Shown: one piece after another, positions 42,101-51,693 of the stretch
Layout: every line of letters starts with the position of its first letter
Position numbering within the stretch: the stretch's first letter is position 1
Assembly: GCF_013450295.1 (NCBI RefSeq)
Contig: NZ_SKBR01000003.1
Span: forward strand, 558,001 to 622,000
Direction: 5' to 3'
Length of the DNA stretch: 64,000 nucleotides
Origin: Streptomyces sp. AJS327
Lineage (GTDB): Bacteria; Actinomycetota; Actinomycetes; Streptomycetales; Streptomycetaceae
Notes under the pieces: model-generated
The model's input: the letters and a program-made list of their open reading frames with translations, nothing else
The model's database searches: none
Told to the model about the DNA's origin: nothing
Translations under genes and position numbers: made by a program

Positions 42101-45100
42101 CTGGTCCCCGGTGGGGGACCAGCACCCCCTTGGGCGTGCCGGTGGAGCCGGAGGTGTGCAGGCAGTACGCCGGGTCCCCCGGTCCCGCGCCACCGTCGGG
42201 CGGACCGGCGGGCAGCGGTTTTCCCGACATGGCCTGGCGGTCGAGGTCCTCGATGTGGCGGACGGCGGGGGCCGGGGTGGGTGGGGCGGTGCGTTGGTCG
42301 AACGCGGCGTGGGCGCCCAGGAGTTGGGGGTGCTGGGCGCGGGTGTCGCCGTGGGTGAGGAGCAGTACGGGCCTGCCGTCGGTGAGCAGGGTCCGTAGCC
42401 GGGCGGTCGGCGCCCCGGGGTCGAGCGGGAGATAGGCGGCTCCGCTCTTCATGCAGGCCAGCAGCGCGGTGATCAGCCCGGGACCGCGTGGCAGCAGCAC
42501 GGCGACCCGCTCTCCGTGTCGCGCACCGGCCGAACGCAGCTGGCGGGCGAGGCGGTTGGCGCGTTCGTCGAGTTCGCGGTACGGCACGCGCTCCGCTCCG
42601 TGGACCAGCGCGACGGCGTCCGGGGAGCGCAGCGCCTGCACCTCGAACAGCCCGTGCAGGGTCCCCTCGAAGCGGCTTCCGGCCGAGGTGTCGGTGGTCG
42701 GATCGGGCCTCCGGAGCGGGGAGTTGACCGTGCGGTGTGGGGGTTGGGGCGCGTTCCCTGAGGGGATCGCGGGCGGTGGGGCGCCGTTCGACCAGGTGGT
42801 GAGCAGGGTGCGGTCCGCGTCCGTCAGCGCGGTGAGTTCGGTCAGCGGCGCCTCGGGGGCGGCGAGGGCGCGGCGCAGCAGATGTTCCACGTAGTCGACC
42901 AGGCGCCGCACCGTGGCCTCGGTGAAGAGCGACGTGTCGTACTCGGCCATGAGGCGGAGTCCCCGCTCGTGCCGGGTCAGGTAGAAGCTGAGGTCGAACG
43001 GGGCCCGGTCGCTGGGCACATCGAGCAGTTCGCAGCTGAGGAGTGGCGGGTCGAACTCGACGCGCTGCTCGTTCTCGTACTCCACCAGGACCTGGAAGAG
43101 CGGGTTGCGGCTGGGGTCGCGGCGTGGGTTCAGCTCCCGCACCAGCTCGTCGAAGGCCACGTCGCGGTGCTCGTAGGCCGCGCTGGCCCGTTCGGCGATG
43201 GAGCGCAGCAGCTGGGCGAAGGTGGGTTCGCCGTCCAACTCGACGCGCAGCGCCACGGTGTCGAGGAACACCCCGACCTCCTCGGCCGCGTCCTCCGGCC
43301 GCGCGGCGACGGCGGTGCCGAGCACCACTGTCTCCTGCCCGGCGAACCGCCCCAGCACGGCGGAGATGGCCCCGACCAGGGCCATGAAGAGGGTGGCGCG
43401 CTGACCGGCGGCGAACTCCCTCACACCTGAGATGAGTTCGGCGTCCAGTTCGTGCGTCAGGGCGGCACCGGCGCCGGTGCGGACGGCGGGACGCGGGTGG
43501 TCGGTGGGGAGTTCCAGCGTGGGCGCGTCGGCCAACTCACGGCGCCAGTAGGTGAGATCGACCGCCGCGCGGGCGGGGTCGGGCAGCCCTGGTGCCCGGG
43601 GCGGGAGGGCCGGTGGCGGGGCGCCGCCCGTGCGTTCGGCCCGGTAGGCGGTGGCGAGGTCGCGTACGAAGACGCCGGTGGAGGAGGAGTCGAAGACGAT
43701 GTGATGGGCCAGCACGAAGAGCAGGTGCCGGTCCTCCGCGAGCCGCAGCAGGCGCACCGCGAGCAGTGGGCCCTCCGTCAGGTCGAAGACCTCCCGGCCG
43801 GTGGTGGCCAGGGCGTGCTGGAGGGCTTCCTCCTCGGTCGTCCCCCGGTGGTCCTCCACCGGGCAGTCGAGGGGCATGCTCCCCAGCACCCGCCGGTACG
43901 GGGCGCCTTCGGCGCTGCGGAAGACGGTGCGCAGCGCGGGCTGCCGTTCGGTGACGCGGCGCAGGGCGCGCCGGAACGCGTCGGTGTCGAGGGGGCCGTC
44001 GAGCCGGACGGCCTTCGGCTCGTGGTACATGCTGCTGCCGGGGTGGAGCTGTTCCACCAGCCAGATGCGCCGCTGTGCCGCGCTCAGCTCCCCGTCGACC
44101 TCCGGGGGTTCCTCGGCTTCCGGCGTCTCCTCGGCTTCGGGCGTCTCCTCGGACTCCGGCGTCTCCTCGGCTTCGGGCGTCTCCTCGGTGACCGGCGTCT
44201 CCTCGGTGACCGGAGTGGTGTCCGGTTGTGGGACTGCCCGCGAACTCGGGGCTGTGGGCGGGGAGATGGGTGTGGGAGTGGAGGGCGGGGTGGTGGGGTG
44301 CTGGAGGCGGGCGCGGAGGCGGTCGAGGGCGGGGAGCCCGGCGAGGACCTGGGGGGCGGGCACCCCGAAGTCGACGAAGCAGGCGATCTCGTCGGCGCCC
44401 GCCTCGACCAGCGCGTCCAGCGTGCCGGTCACGCTGTCCTCGTCACCGATGAGCGCGCGGCTCGCGCAGTACCGCTCGTAGGCCTGGCCGAGCAGGAAGT
44501 CCACGTCCTCGGCCGGAGTGCTGGCGAGGTCCAGCTCGAAGCCGAGGCTGTTGGTCACCTGGTCGAAGAGGGCGAGCGAGGAGCGGAGGTAGGAGACGAA
44601 GGGCTGGTAGGCCACGGCCCTGGCCCGCTCCGCGTCCTCCCCGAGGTAGGTGTGCACCAGCACGACGACGCGTCCGGCCGCCGGATCCAGGCCGTGTTCG
44701 GCCCGGGTCCGCCGGTAGAGCGCGATGTTCCCGGCCACTTCCTCGACGGTCTGGGTCATCAGGTTGGTGACCACGCCCAACCCCAGCCGCGCCGCCCGGC
44801 GGTAGCTCTCCTTGTTGCTCACCACAGCGGCGTACAGGGGCAGTTCGGGCTGTACCGGACGCGGGTACAGCCGTACCTCGGTGGGTTCGCCGCTGCCCGA
44901 CACCAGCGGCAGCGCCTCACCGGACCACAACGTCCGTACGGCGTCGAGCTGTTCGTACATCAACTCGCGGTGGCGTCCGTAGTGGGCCGGTGCGAGGGCG
45001 AAGTCCCCGGAGTGCCAGCCGCTCGCGACGCAGAGTCCGGCGCGCCCTCCGGAGAGGTTGTCGACCACCGACCACTCCTCGGCCACCCGGACGGGGTGGT

Positions 45101-48100
45101 GCAGGGGCAGCACCACCGAGCCCGCGTGCAGCCGGACGTGCCGGGTGCGGGTGGCCAACGCGGCGGCGAGAACGGAGGGGTTGGGGAAGAGCGCGCCGAA
45201 GGAGTTGAAGTGCCGCTCCGGCAACCACACCGCGTGGAATCCGTGCTGGTCAGCGAATTCGCTCGCGGCCAGGATCAGTTCGTACTTGCCGGGCTGCGGC
45301 TGGGTGGTCGGCCGGGGGCCGTCCTCCTCGGGGTAGTCGCCGAAGAAGTACAGGCTGAGCGCGCAGCGGGCGGCTGGACCGTCCGCGTCACCGTCCGTGG
45401 TGGGCAGGACGGACGGGGGCGCGGGGAGGGGCGCCGGTGGCGCGGGCGCGGGTGCGGGGCCGGTGGCCTCGCGGGGGCCGGGGCCGAGGGCCGGGACCGA
45501 CGACGGGCCGGAGGGCAGGCCCGCCGCCTCGGCGGTGCTGGCCGGGGCCTGGCTCGGGGGCGCCGGGGTTCGGGGGGCGGTGGCGGAGCGGGGCTCCGGG
45601 GCTCCGGGGCCGGGGGAGGGCGGGCCGGAGGGGGCGGGCGCGGTCTCCGGCTCCCGCCGTGGGGACGGTGTGGGCCGGGGCTCCCACTCCGCTGTCGTGG
45701 ATGGTGTCGCGGCGGGGGTGTGGGGGGCGGCCGGTGGGGCCACCTCCGCCGCCGGGGCGGGCCCGAGCATGTCCAGCTGGCGGTGGAGCACCCCGCCGAT
45801 CTGCTGCACCAACTCCCCGGCCAGCCGCAGCTGTTCGCCCATCAGCTGGTGTGCGGGCTCCGGAAGGGCGGTGGGCGGCGGTCCGGCGGCGGGCGCGGGG
45901 GCCGCTGGCGCCTCCCCCGCCGGTGGCACGGGGGCGGGCACCGGTGGCGGCGAGGCGGGAGCCGGGGGCGCGGCCGGTACGGGCGCGTTGCCGCTCGGCG
46001 TCGCGGCCGGGCCGGGGGCGGGCCGGGGGCGGATGCCCTGACCGGCTCCCTCGTCGGGTCGCGCGGGGGGACGGGGGGCGGGGAGGCCGCCCGGTGGCGG
46101 GGCCGGGGCGGCGGGCGGGACCGACGCCTCCGTGGGTTCCGACGGGGCCGCCGGGCCCGCCGGGTCCGGCGGCGGTGGTGTGGCGGTGTGGCGGTGGGCG
46201 GCGCCGGGCAGGGTGGCGCCGCGCCGGAGGAGCAGGGCGCTCAGCGCGCGCGGGGTGTCGCACCCGGTGAACAGCTCGCGGACGGGCACCCGTACGCCGA
46301 AGCGGCGCTCCAGCTCGCCGGTGAGACCCATCAACGACAGGGAGTCGGCGCCCAGTTCGAAGAAGGAGCTGTCCGGGAGCACCACGTCCGTGCCGGTGCC
46401 CAGCCTGACGGCGGTCAACTCGCGGACCAGGGCCAGCACGTGTGCGGCGATGTCGTCGTCCTGCGGCATGGCGTCGGGGTGTCCTCCGTCGGATGCGGTG
46501 CGGGCGGGACCGGAGTGGGGGGCCGGTGGCGTCTCCGGGCGGGGGACGCCGGTCGGCGTGGCGGGGCTGTCGGAACCGTCGGTGAGCGCGGGCGTGTCCG
46601 AACGTCCGCTGGGCGTAGTTCGGTTGGGGGCGAACGTGGTGGGCCAGGGGAAGCGGCGCGGTCTCAGCGGGTGGCCGGGCAGGGCCACTCGGCCGCCCGA
46701 GCGGACGATCGCGGGCCAGTGGAGGGCGGCCCCGTCGGTGAAGAGCGTGCCCGCGCTGGCCAGCAGCCCCGCCAACTGCTCCGTGCCCTCGCCCTGTCCA
46801 CACAGCCAGCGGCTGCCGGGCGCGGTGTGCCGTCCGAGTCCGGCGAGCACCGCACCGGCGCCGACCTCCAGGAAGACGTCGGTGCCGTGTTCCCGCGCCG
46901 CCCGGACGGCGAGGTCGAAGCGGACCGTTTCCCGGGCCTGCCGGTGCAGGTACTCGGCGTCCGGCCGCCAGCCAGGAGGTCTGGCGGCGCCGTCCAGTCC
47001 ACTGACGAACGGCACGGAGAGCGGGGCCAGCTGGACCTTCTCGGTGTACTGCTGGCGGTAGGAGGCGAGAGCGGCCTCCAGTGCCGCCGAGTGGAAGGCG
47101 CGGTCGACGGCCAGCGGCCGGTGCCGTACGCCGCGTTCGGTCAGCAGACGTACCGCCTCCCGCACCTGTGGCGCGGTGCCCGACAGGACCTGCGCCATCG
47201 GGCCGTTCACGGCGGCCAGTTCGGTGCCGCTCTCCCGGGCGATCCGCCGTGCCGTGTCCGGGTCGGCGCGGATCGCCAGCATCCCGCCGGGCGCGCTGCA
47301 CCGGCCCATCAACCGGCCGCGCCGGGCGGTGAGCCGGAGCCCGTCCACCAGGTTCAGCGCTCCGGCGGCGCACAGCGCGGCGTACTCGCCGACGCTGTGC
47401 CCGAGCACCGCGTCGGGCGTGACGCCGAACGACCGCCATACGGCGACGAGCGCCATCTGGTGGGCGAACAGGGCCGGTTGGGCGGTGTCCGTGGGCCAGA
47501 CGGCGTCCGTGGCGGGCGTTCCGTCCGACCGGGTGTCCGGTGGGGTGGCGTCGTCGGCGGTGGGCCGCCCGGCCGGAGGGGTGCGGTGACCGCCGGACTC
47601 GGGGGCGGTCAGGAGGGGTTCGAGCAGGCTGGAGCCGAACTCCGCGCGGTGGACGCGATCGCAGGCGTCCAGCACGTTCCGCGCCTCCGGATACGCGGCG
47701 TAGAGCTGGCGTGCCATGCCGGGACGCGCGCTGCCCTGCCCGGAGAAGGCGAACGTGACGCTCGGCGGCGCGGCACCCCCCGTGACCGGTGGACGTTCCG
47801 GCTCGCTGATGAACTCCTCTAACGCGGCAGCGAGTTCGGCACGGTCGCGGCCGACGACGGTGGTGCGGCAGGGGCGGTGCGGGCGGCCGAGCGCCATGGT
47901 GGCGGCGGCGTCCTCCGCGCGGAGGTGGGGATCCGCCGACAGCCGCTCGCGGAGCTGACCCGCGAGCACCGACAGCGCCTCCGGGTCGTTGGCCGAGAGC
48001 GGCAGCAGCACCGGGAGCACCTCCGCCGACCCCGGTTCCCGCCCGTCGCCCCCGGAGAACGGGGGGTCCGCCGCTGTACCCGTCGCGGACCGGCGGGTGG

Positions 48101-51100
48101 TGGGCGCGGCCTCGTCCGACTGGCGGTCCGTGGGGGCTTCTTCGAGTACGAGGTGGGCGTTGGTGCCGCCGACGCCGAGGGCGCTCACCCCGGCCCGGCG
48201 CGGCTCCCCGGGCGCGGCGCGCCACGCCGCCGCCTCGGTGGCGAGGGTGAACGGGCTGGATTCCAACGCGAGTTCGGGGTGGGGTTCGCGTAGATGGAGA
48301 GTGGGCGCGATGACCCGGTGCCGCAGCATCAGGACGGTCTTGAGGAGCCCGGCCATGCCCGCGCAGCTGTCCAGGTGCCCGATGCCCGGCTTCACCGAGC
48401 CCAGCGCGCAGAAGCCGGTGCGGTCGGTTCCCTCGCCGAACGCCCGGCTCAGCGCGGTGAACTCGATGGGGTCACCGACCGGGGTGCCGGTGCCGTGGGC
48501 CTCCACGTAGGAGACGGACTCGCCGGGAACTCGCGCGCGCCGCAGCGCCTCCCGCACGACCTCGGCCTGGCCGTCGGCGCTCGGGGCGCTGAGACCGGCC
48601 CGGTCGGGACCGTCGTTGTTGACCGCGGAGCCGAGGATCACCGCGTGCACGGTGTCGCCGTCCGCGAGGGCCAGATCGAGCCGTTTGAGGACCACGGCGG
48701 CGACCCCGTTGCCGCCGACGGTGCCGTCCGCCCGGGCGTCGAAGGCCCGGCAGCGGCCCGTGGGCGACAGGATGGAGCCGGGATACGCGAGGTAGCCGCT
48801 CTCCTGCGGGAGATGCACCGCCGCCGCCCCGGCCAACGCCAGGTCGGACTCGCCGGTGAGGAGCGACTGGACGGCCAGGTGGACCGCGACGAGCGAGGTG
48901 GAGCAGGCGGTCTGGACGCCGATCGCGGGCCCGGTCAGACCCAGCCGGTACGCCACGCGGCTGGCGAGGAAGTCGGGTTGGGAGCCGATGGCGGTCCGCA
49001 GACCCCGCGCCGGATCGTCCCCTCCGGCCCCGTCCGCCGGGTCATCGGGTGCGGGCGTCACCGTGGCGGGGGGCGTCTGGTGGCCGTAGAGGTTCATACC
49101 GGAACCGGCGAACACCCCGACGCGGGACCCGGATCGGTTCCCCGGGCCGGGGCCGGTGCCCCCCGAACCCGCGGCGTGACCGGCGTCCTCCAGCGCCCGA
49201 TGGCAGATCTCCAGGAACAACCGGTGTGCGGGGTGCGTCAGTTCGGCGTCGGCGTTCGGCATGCCGAAGAAGTCCGCGTCGAAGTGGTCGGCCGCGTCCA
49301 GCACTCCGGCGACCAGTTGCCGCTCCGGGCTCCGGAAGTCCGCCGTGGTGGAGTGGCCGCCACTCGCCTCGGCGGCCTCCTCGGGGGTGAACGTCCGGAC
49401 GGCGTCGACGCCGTGGCGCAGGTTCTCCCAGAACGCGTCCACCGTCCCGGCGCCGGGCAGCCGGGCCGCCATGCCGATGACCGCGATCCGGTGCTCACCG
49501 GTGGATGGCTCTCCGGGGGTCTGGTGCGACGTCCGGGGGGAGGGGGAGCCGTCCCGGGGGTGCCGCCCTTCGCGGTAACCGAGTGGAACGGTGGGTCCGT
49601 CAGAAGTGGCCCGTGAGTCCGGGGCGTTGGGCTCATCGGGGCGCGGGGGGTGGGCGGCGCCGGGCGCGGTCGGGGGTGGGGAGGTGGCGGCGCGCAGGTG
49701 GGTGGTGAGCGCGTCCACGGTGGGGTGGAGGAACAGGGCGGTACGCGGGATCGTGCGGGCGAGGCGGCGCTCCAGGGCTCCGTGCAGCCGGGCTAACCCG
49801 AGGGAGTTGAGGCCGAGTTCGTAGAACGGCAGCGCCGGGTCGGCTGGCCGTCCGAGGAGCGCGACGATCGCCTCCTCCACCGCCGCCCGTACCTCTCCGG
49901 GCTCGTTCGCCGCCAACCCCGGTGCGTCAGAAGGGAGTTCAGCCGCCGGTGGGGGCGGGTCGGTGGGGAGGAGCGCGGGCAGCTCACCCCGGCGGACCTT
50001 GCCGGAGGGGGTGCGGGGGAAGCGCTCCCCCGGCACGGCGGTCACCGGGCCGACGGTGAGGCGGCAGCGGGTGAAGACCGCCGCCCGGATCTCCCGGGCG
50101 ACGCGGGCGTCCTCCTCCGCGCCCTGGCTGACGAAGAACAGCGCGGGCGTCTCACTTCCGCTGGCCTCGTCGGGCAGGCCGCAGGCCGCCACCTCACCGG
50201 CGCGCACCCCGGCCACCGTGCGGGCGGCGTCCTCCAGTTCGTGGCAGCTGAGGTTGTGGCCGTTGACGACGATCAGGTCCTTGCGGCGTCCGGTGACGAC
50301 CAGCTGCCCCTCCGCGAGGAAGGCGAGGTCCCCGGTGTCGAGCCAGTCGGGCCCCGAGGGGAAGGCCGCCGCGTCCGCCGCCGGGTCGCCCACGTACCCC
50401 GGGGTGACCCGGGCGGACCGCACCTGGAGGCGGCCCACCCGCCACTCGGGGAGGGGCGCCCCGGCGTCGTCCACGACCCGCAGGGCCGTGCGGTGCGCGG
50501 GCTCGCCCACGCTGACGAAGGTGACGCACTCCGCCTCCGGCAGGTCCGCTCCCGCCGGGACGATCGTCCCCGACAGGCTGTCCGCGCGCACCCGTTGGAG
50601 GGTGCCCGGCCGGTCCATCCGGCCGTGGGTGATCGCGGTGACCGTCTCCGCCATCCCCCAGGCGGGCACGACATGGTGGGCCCGGACCCCGAACCGGTGT
50701 GTGGCGTCCAGGAATCGGCGCATCAGCGGCGGCGGTATCCGCTCGCCCCCGCACACCAGGCCGCGGAGACAGCGCAGATCCCAGGACGCCTCCGGCTGGG
50801 CTTCGGCGGCCTCGGCGAACAGTTGGAAGGCGAAGGCCGGAGCCCAGGAGTGCGCCACCCGGTACCGGTCCAACAGCTCGGGCCAGCGGGCCGGTTCGGC
50901 GAGCACGGTGGCGGTCGGCACGTGGACGTTCACGCATCCCGCGAAGACCTCCGCGAGGTGGTACAGCAGGAACGCCCCGCTGTGGTCCACCGGCAGCCAG
51001 TTCAGCGTCGTGTCCTCGGGCCGGATGTCGAGGATCCGGCGGCTGCTGGCCGCGAACTCCGCCAGTCCCGCGTGGGTGAGCCGGGCCGCCTTGGGGGCGC

Positions 51101-51656
51101 CGGTGCTGCCGGAGGAGAGCATCAGCAGCGCCACCTCCCCGCCCTCCGGGGTGACGAGGTCGTCGGCCGCCGGGTGGGCGAGGCAGTCCGCGAACGCGAG
51201 GACCCGCGCGGCTGGTTGGGAGGCGGAGAGCGAGGTGGCGCCGGAGTCGTCACTGAGCACCAGCGGTTCCCCGAGCACTGCCCAGGCCCGCCGCAGCCGT
51301 TCGGCGGTCGGACTGTCCGGCTCGGCGCGCTCCGCGATCGGCGCGGCCCGCAACCCGCCCAGCACGCAGGCCCAGACGGCGGGGAAGACGTCGTGCAACG
51401 GCAGCCCGCAGACGATGACGCGGTCACCCCGGCGGGCGCCCCGCGCCCGGAGCCCGGCGAGCACCCGCCGGGCGCGGAGGAGCAGTTCGGGGTAGGACTG
51501 CCACCGCTCCCGCCCCGAGCCGTCCAGGGTGACGACTCCGGCTTCCGGGAACTCCCGGGCGGCGCGGATCAGCGCGGCGGTCGCGTCGCGCGGGTCGGTT
51601 TCGGTGAGGTCCAGTTCCGGCCCCTGGTACAGGGCTTCTCGGGGTGCTGTCGTCAT
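39114..51656 (-). CDS. Hybrid PKS-NRPS megasynthase
   Basis: 4,180 aa. Modules in order: acyl-AMP ligase (1-545; LSSGSTGAPKAARLTH), ACP (585-660; GLNSLG), KS (720-1150; Cys918 in QTACSTSL, EAHGTGT, KPGIGHLDS), AT (1300-1673; GHSVGEY, AFHSA, malonyl-like), ACP (1733-1810; GADSLSL), Pro-rich linker, luciferase-like monooxygenase (2095-2446), repeat linker, C (2524-2953; HHIVFDS), A (3000-3500), PCP (3516-3589; GGHSLS), terminal C (3643-4066; HHAVCDGWS), disordered tail. No KR, DH, ER or TE. The A-domain pocket reads about DVQYFAQVVK, nearest to proline-type codes. TTA codons at 49794, 47820 and 40386 suggest bldA control. A single-gene assembly line; product unknown. Confidence 0.95.
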   Translation of the reverse strand: MTTAPREALYQGPELDLTETDPRDATAALIRAAREFPEAGVVTLDGSGRERWQSYPELLLRARRVLAGLRARGARRGDRVIVCGLPLHDVFPAVWACVLGGLRAAPIAERAEPDSPTAERLRRAWAVLGEPLVLSDDSGATSLSASQPAARVLAFADCLAHPAADDLVTPEGGEVALLMLSSGSTGAPKAARLTHAGLAEFAASSRRILDIRPEDTTLNWLPVDHSGAFLLYHLAEVFAGCVNVHVPTATVLAEPARWPELLDRYRVAHSWAPAFAFQLFAEAAEAQPEASWDLRCLRGLVCGGERIPPPLMRRFLDATHRFGVRAHHVVPAWGMAETVTAITHGRMDRPGTLQRVRADSLSGTIVPAGADLPEAECVTFVSVGEPAHRTALRVVDDAGAPLPEWRVGRLQVRSARVTPGYVGDPAADAAAFPSGPDWLDTGDLAFLAEGQLVVTGRRKDLIVVNGHNLSCHELEDAARTVAGVRAGEVAACGLPDEASGSETPALFFVSQGAEEDARVAREIRAAVFTRCRLTVGPVTAVPGERFPRTPSGKVRRGELPALLPTDPPPPAAELPSDAPGLAANEPGEVRAAVEEAIVALLGRPADPALPFYELGLNSLGLARLHGALERRLARTIPRTALFLHPTVDALTTHLRAATSPPPTAPGAAHPPRPDEPNAPDSRATSDGPTVPLGYREGRHPRDGSPSPRTSHQTPGEPSTGEHRIAVIGMAARLPGAGTVDAFWENLRHGVDAVRTFTPEEAAEASGGHSTTADFRSPERQLVAGVLDAADHFDADFFGMPNADAELTHPAHRLFLEICHRALEDAGHAAGSGGTGPGPGNRSGSRVGVFAGSGMNLYGHQTPPATVTPAPDDPADGAGGDDPARGLRTAIGSQPDFLASRVAYRLGLTGPAIGVQTACSTSLVAVHLAVQSLLTGESDLALAGAAAVHLPQESGYLAYPGSILSPTGRCRAFDARADGTVGGNGVAAVVLKRLDLALADGDTVHAVILGSAVNNDGPDRAGLSAPSADGQAEVVREALRRARVPGESVSYVEAHGTGTPVGDPIEFTALSRAFGEGTDRTGFCALGSVKPGIGHLDSCAGMAGLLKTVLMLRHRVIAPTLHLREPHPELALESSPFTLATEAAAWRAAPGEPRRAGVSALGVGGTNAHLVLEEAPTDRQSDEAAPTTRRSATGTAADPPFSGGDGREPGSAEVLPVLLPLSANDPEALSVLAGQLRERLSADPHLRAEDAAATMALGRPHRPCRTTVVGRDRAELAAALEEFISEPERPPVTGGAAPPSVTFAFSGQGSARPGMARQLYAAYPEARNVLDACDRVHRAEFGSSLLEPLLTAPESGGHRTPPAGRPTADDATPPDTRSDGTPATDAVWPTDTAQPALFAHQMALVAVWRSFGVTPDAVLGHSVGEYAALCAAGALNLVDGLRLTARRGRLMGRCSAPGGMLAIRADPDTARRIARESGTELAAVNGPMAQVLSGTAPQVREAVRLLTERGVRHRPLAVDRAFHSAALEAALASYRQQYTEKVQLAPLSVPFVSGLDGAARPPGWRPDAEYLHRQARETVRFDLAVRAAREHGTDVFLEVGAGAVLAGLGRHTAPGSRWLCGQGEGTEQLAGLLASAGTLFTDGAALHWPAIVRSGGRVALPGHPLRPRRFPWPTTFAPNRTTPSGRSDTPALTDGSDSPATPTGVPRPETPPAPHSGPARTASDGGHPDAMPQDDDIAAHVLALVRELTAVRLGTGTDVVLPDSSFFELGADSLSLMGLTGELERRFGVRVPVRELFTGCDTPRALSALLLRRGATLPGAAHRHTATPPPPDPAGPAAPSEPTEASVPPAAPAPPPGGLPAPRPPARPDEGAGQGIRPRPAPGPAATPSGNAPVPAAPPAPASPPPVPAPVPPAGEAPAAPAPAAGPPPTALPEPAHQLMGEQLRLAGELVQQIGGVLHRQLDMLGPAPAAEVAPPAAPHTPAATPSTTAEWEPRPTPSPRREPETAPAPSGPPSPGPGAPEPRSATAPRTPAPPSQAPASTAEAAGLPSGPSSVPALGPGPREATGPAPAPAPPAPLPAPPSVLPTTDGDADGPAARCALSLYFFGDYPEEDGPRPTTQPQPGKYELILAASEFADQHGFHAVWLPERHFNSFGALFPNPSVLAAALATRTRHVRLHAGSVVLPLHHPVRVAEEWSVVDNLSGGRAGLCVASGWHSGDFALAPAHYGRHRELMYEQLDAVRTLWSGEALPLVSGSGEPTEVRLYPRPVQPELPLYAAVVSNKESYRRAARLGLGVVTNLMTQTVEEVAGNIALYRRTRAEHGLDPAAGRVVVLVHTYLGEDAERARAVAYQPFVSYLRSSLALFDQVTNSLGFELDLASTPAEDVDFLLGQAYERYCASRALIGDEDSVTGTLDALVEAGADEIACFVDFGVPAPQVLAGLPALDRLRARLQHPTTPPSTPTPISPPTAPSSRAVPQPDTTPVTEETPVTEETPEAEETPESEETPEAEETPEAEEPPEVDGELSAAQRRIWLVEQLHPGSSMYHEPKAVRLDGPLDTDAFRRALRRVTERQPALRTVFRSAEGAPYRRVLGSMPLDCPVEDHRGTTEEEALQHALATTGREVFDLTEGPLLAVRLLRLAEDRHLLFVLAHHIVFDSSSTGVFVRDLATAYRAERTGGAPPPALPPRAPGLPDPARAAVDLTYWRRELADAPTLELPTDHPRPAVRTGAGAALTHELDAELISGVREFAAGQRATLFMALVGAISAVLGRFAGQETVVLGTAVAARPEDAAEEVGVFLDTVALRVELDGEPTFAQLLRSIAERASAAYEHRDVAFDELVRELNPRRDPSRNPLFQVLVEYENEQRVEFDPPLLSCELLDVPSDRAPFDLSFYLTRHERGLRLMAEYDTSLFTEATVRRLVDYVEHLLRRALAAPEAPLTELTALTDADRTLLTTWSNGAPPPAIPSGNAPQPPHRTVNSPLRRPDPTTDTSAGSRFEGTLHGLFEVQALRSPDAVALVHGAERVPYRELDERANRLARQLRSAGARHGERVAVLLPRGPGLITALLACMKSGAAYLPLDPGAPTARLRTLLTDGRPVLLLTHGDTRAQHPQLLGAHAAFDQRTAPPTPAPAVRHIEDLDRQAMSGKPLPAGPPDGGAGPGDPAYCLHTSGSTGTPKGVLVPHRGPANLVRWHLAQYRPLRTLQWTAPTFDVSVQEIFTTLASGAELVLLDDTVRHDPAAVARLMREHTVQRLYMPYRPLRLLLETAPELPDVREVFSAGEALELTPAIRDFLERNPRCALHNQYGPTETSVVVTSHRVHPADGPTPPIGGPVDGAHLTLLDPHGAPVPVGAVGELHVGGVPVALGYLDRPEETAAVFHTAPDGTPRYRTGDLARWRSDGTLAYLGRADEQVKVRGHRVEPAEVRAALTALDEVRDALVLTRRAQDGDAQLLAYVVPFSADTTTAQIRDALAAQQPDHLVPRRWVTLDRLPVNSSGKPDRAALPAPDPATPPDGAGPDAPSTPLEHRLHALWSAELDRPAVPVSASFFRLGGHSLSAVRLVNRISEVTGSTLTMTDFFRTPTIRGVATLLAPTPQLPTPPPPSENTPTREEPPEDPITVLVPDEQPPTTPEFEDRPAAPRTPPPARPDRRVVDTAPMPATLRRLWQRHHALRDPSVYNIAHRVDIEGPLDVDALGRSLGEFVRRHTALRARPVYEEDGPRIEVLAELPVTLTTVDLDPADVDDWCAARAHTPFALDQLPLFRFHLGRLDDHRWVLVTVLHHAVCDGWSLGVLWSELQRLYGAYRAGRSPRLPDPSAQFTDWARDERRRLADGGRERLLRFWRSELAGTSPRLPLTTDRPRPDRLSGAGAKLEFTLDHGDAVLATAERLGCTPYTVLAGAFARWAAELTGRPDLVLAVSSAKRTEGKHTSTVGLLGDWIPLRARVAQDFATLTRELGAALFRTLDHQLLPLDELARAVWPSEEVARFPQVLFTVVTTPPPTLRLEGLSTRVRALPVRDGARAELYVALVPGEGATHATFEYSTDLFDAATMARWRDRLTALLAEVTAEPTHSAEPPTPPTTSPGGAEAAAGEHRVPTARVPHPSTGPSPTPRRTPSVEPEPPEPRLPAGPSGAAAPHPPTAAVPVPPSETSAPGEGTGGATGPSDTTEGADGGGDAAYGSDD
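44100..44215. repeat. 18-bp tandem repeat coding an acidic linker in the megasynthase
   Basis: About six copies of a unit related to gtctcctcggcttcgggc encode the series ETPEAE / ETPESE / ETPVTE between the monooxygenase domain and the first C domain. It forms a flexible, negatively charged spacer and probably differs in copy number between strains. Confidence 0.8.
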
Positions 51657-51693
51657 GGCTCCGGTTTCCGTGCGCGGTGTCACGTTCGCTGCT

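Noticed and set aside
43452..47822. 1,456-codon plus-strand frame over the megasynthase
   Set aside because: Antisense shadow of the PKS-NRPS gene, Gly/Arg/Val-rich and without recognisable domains.
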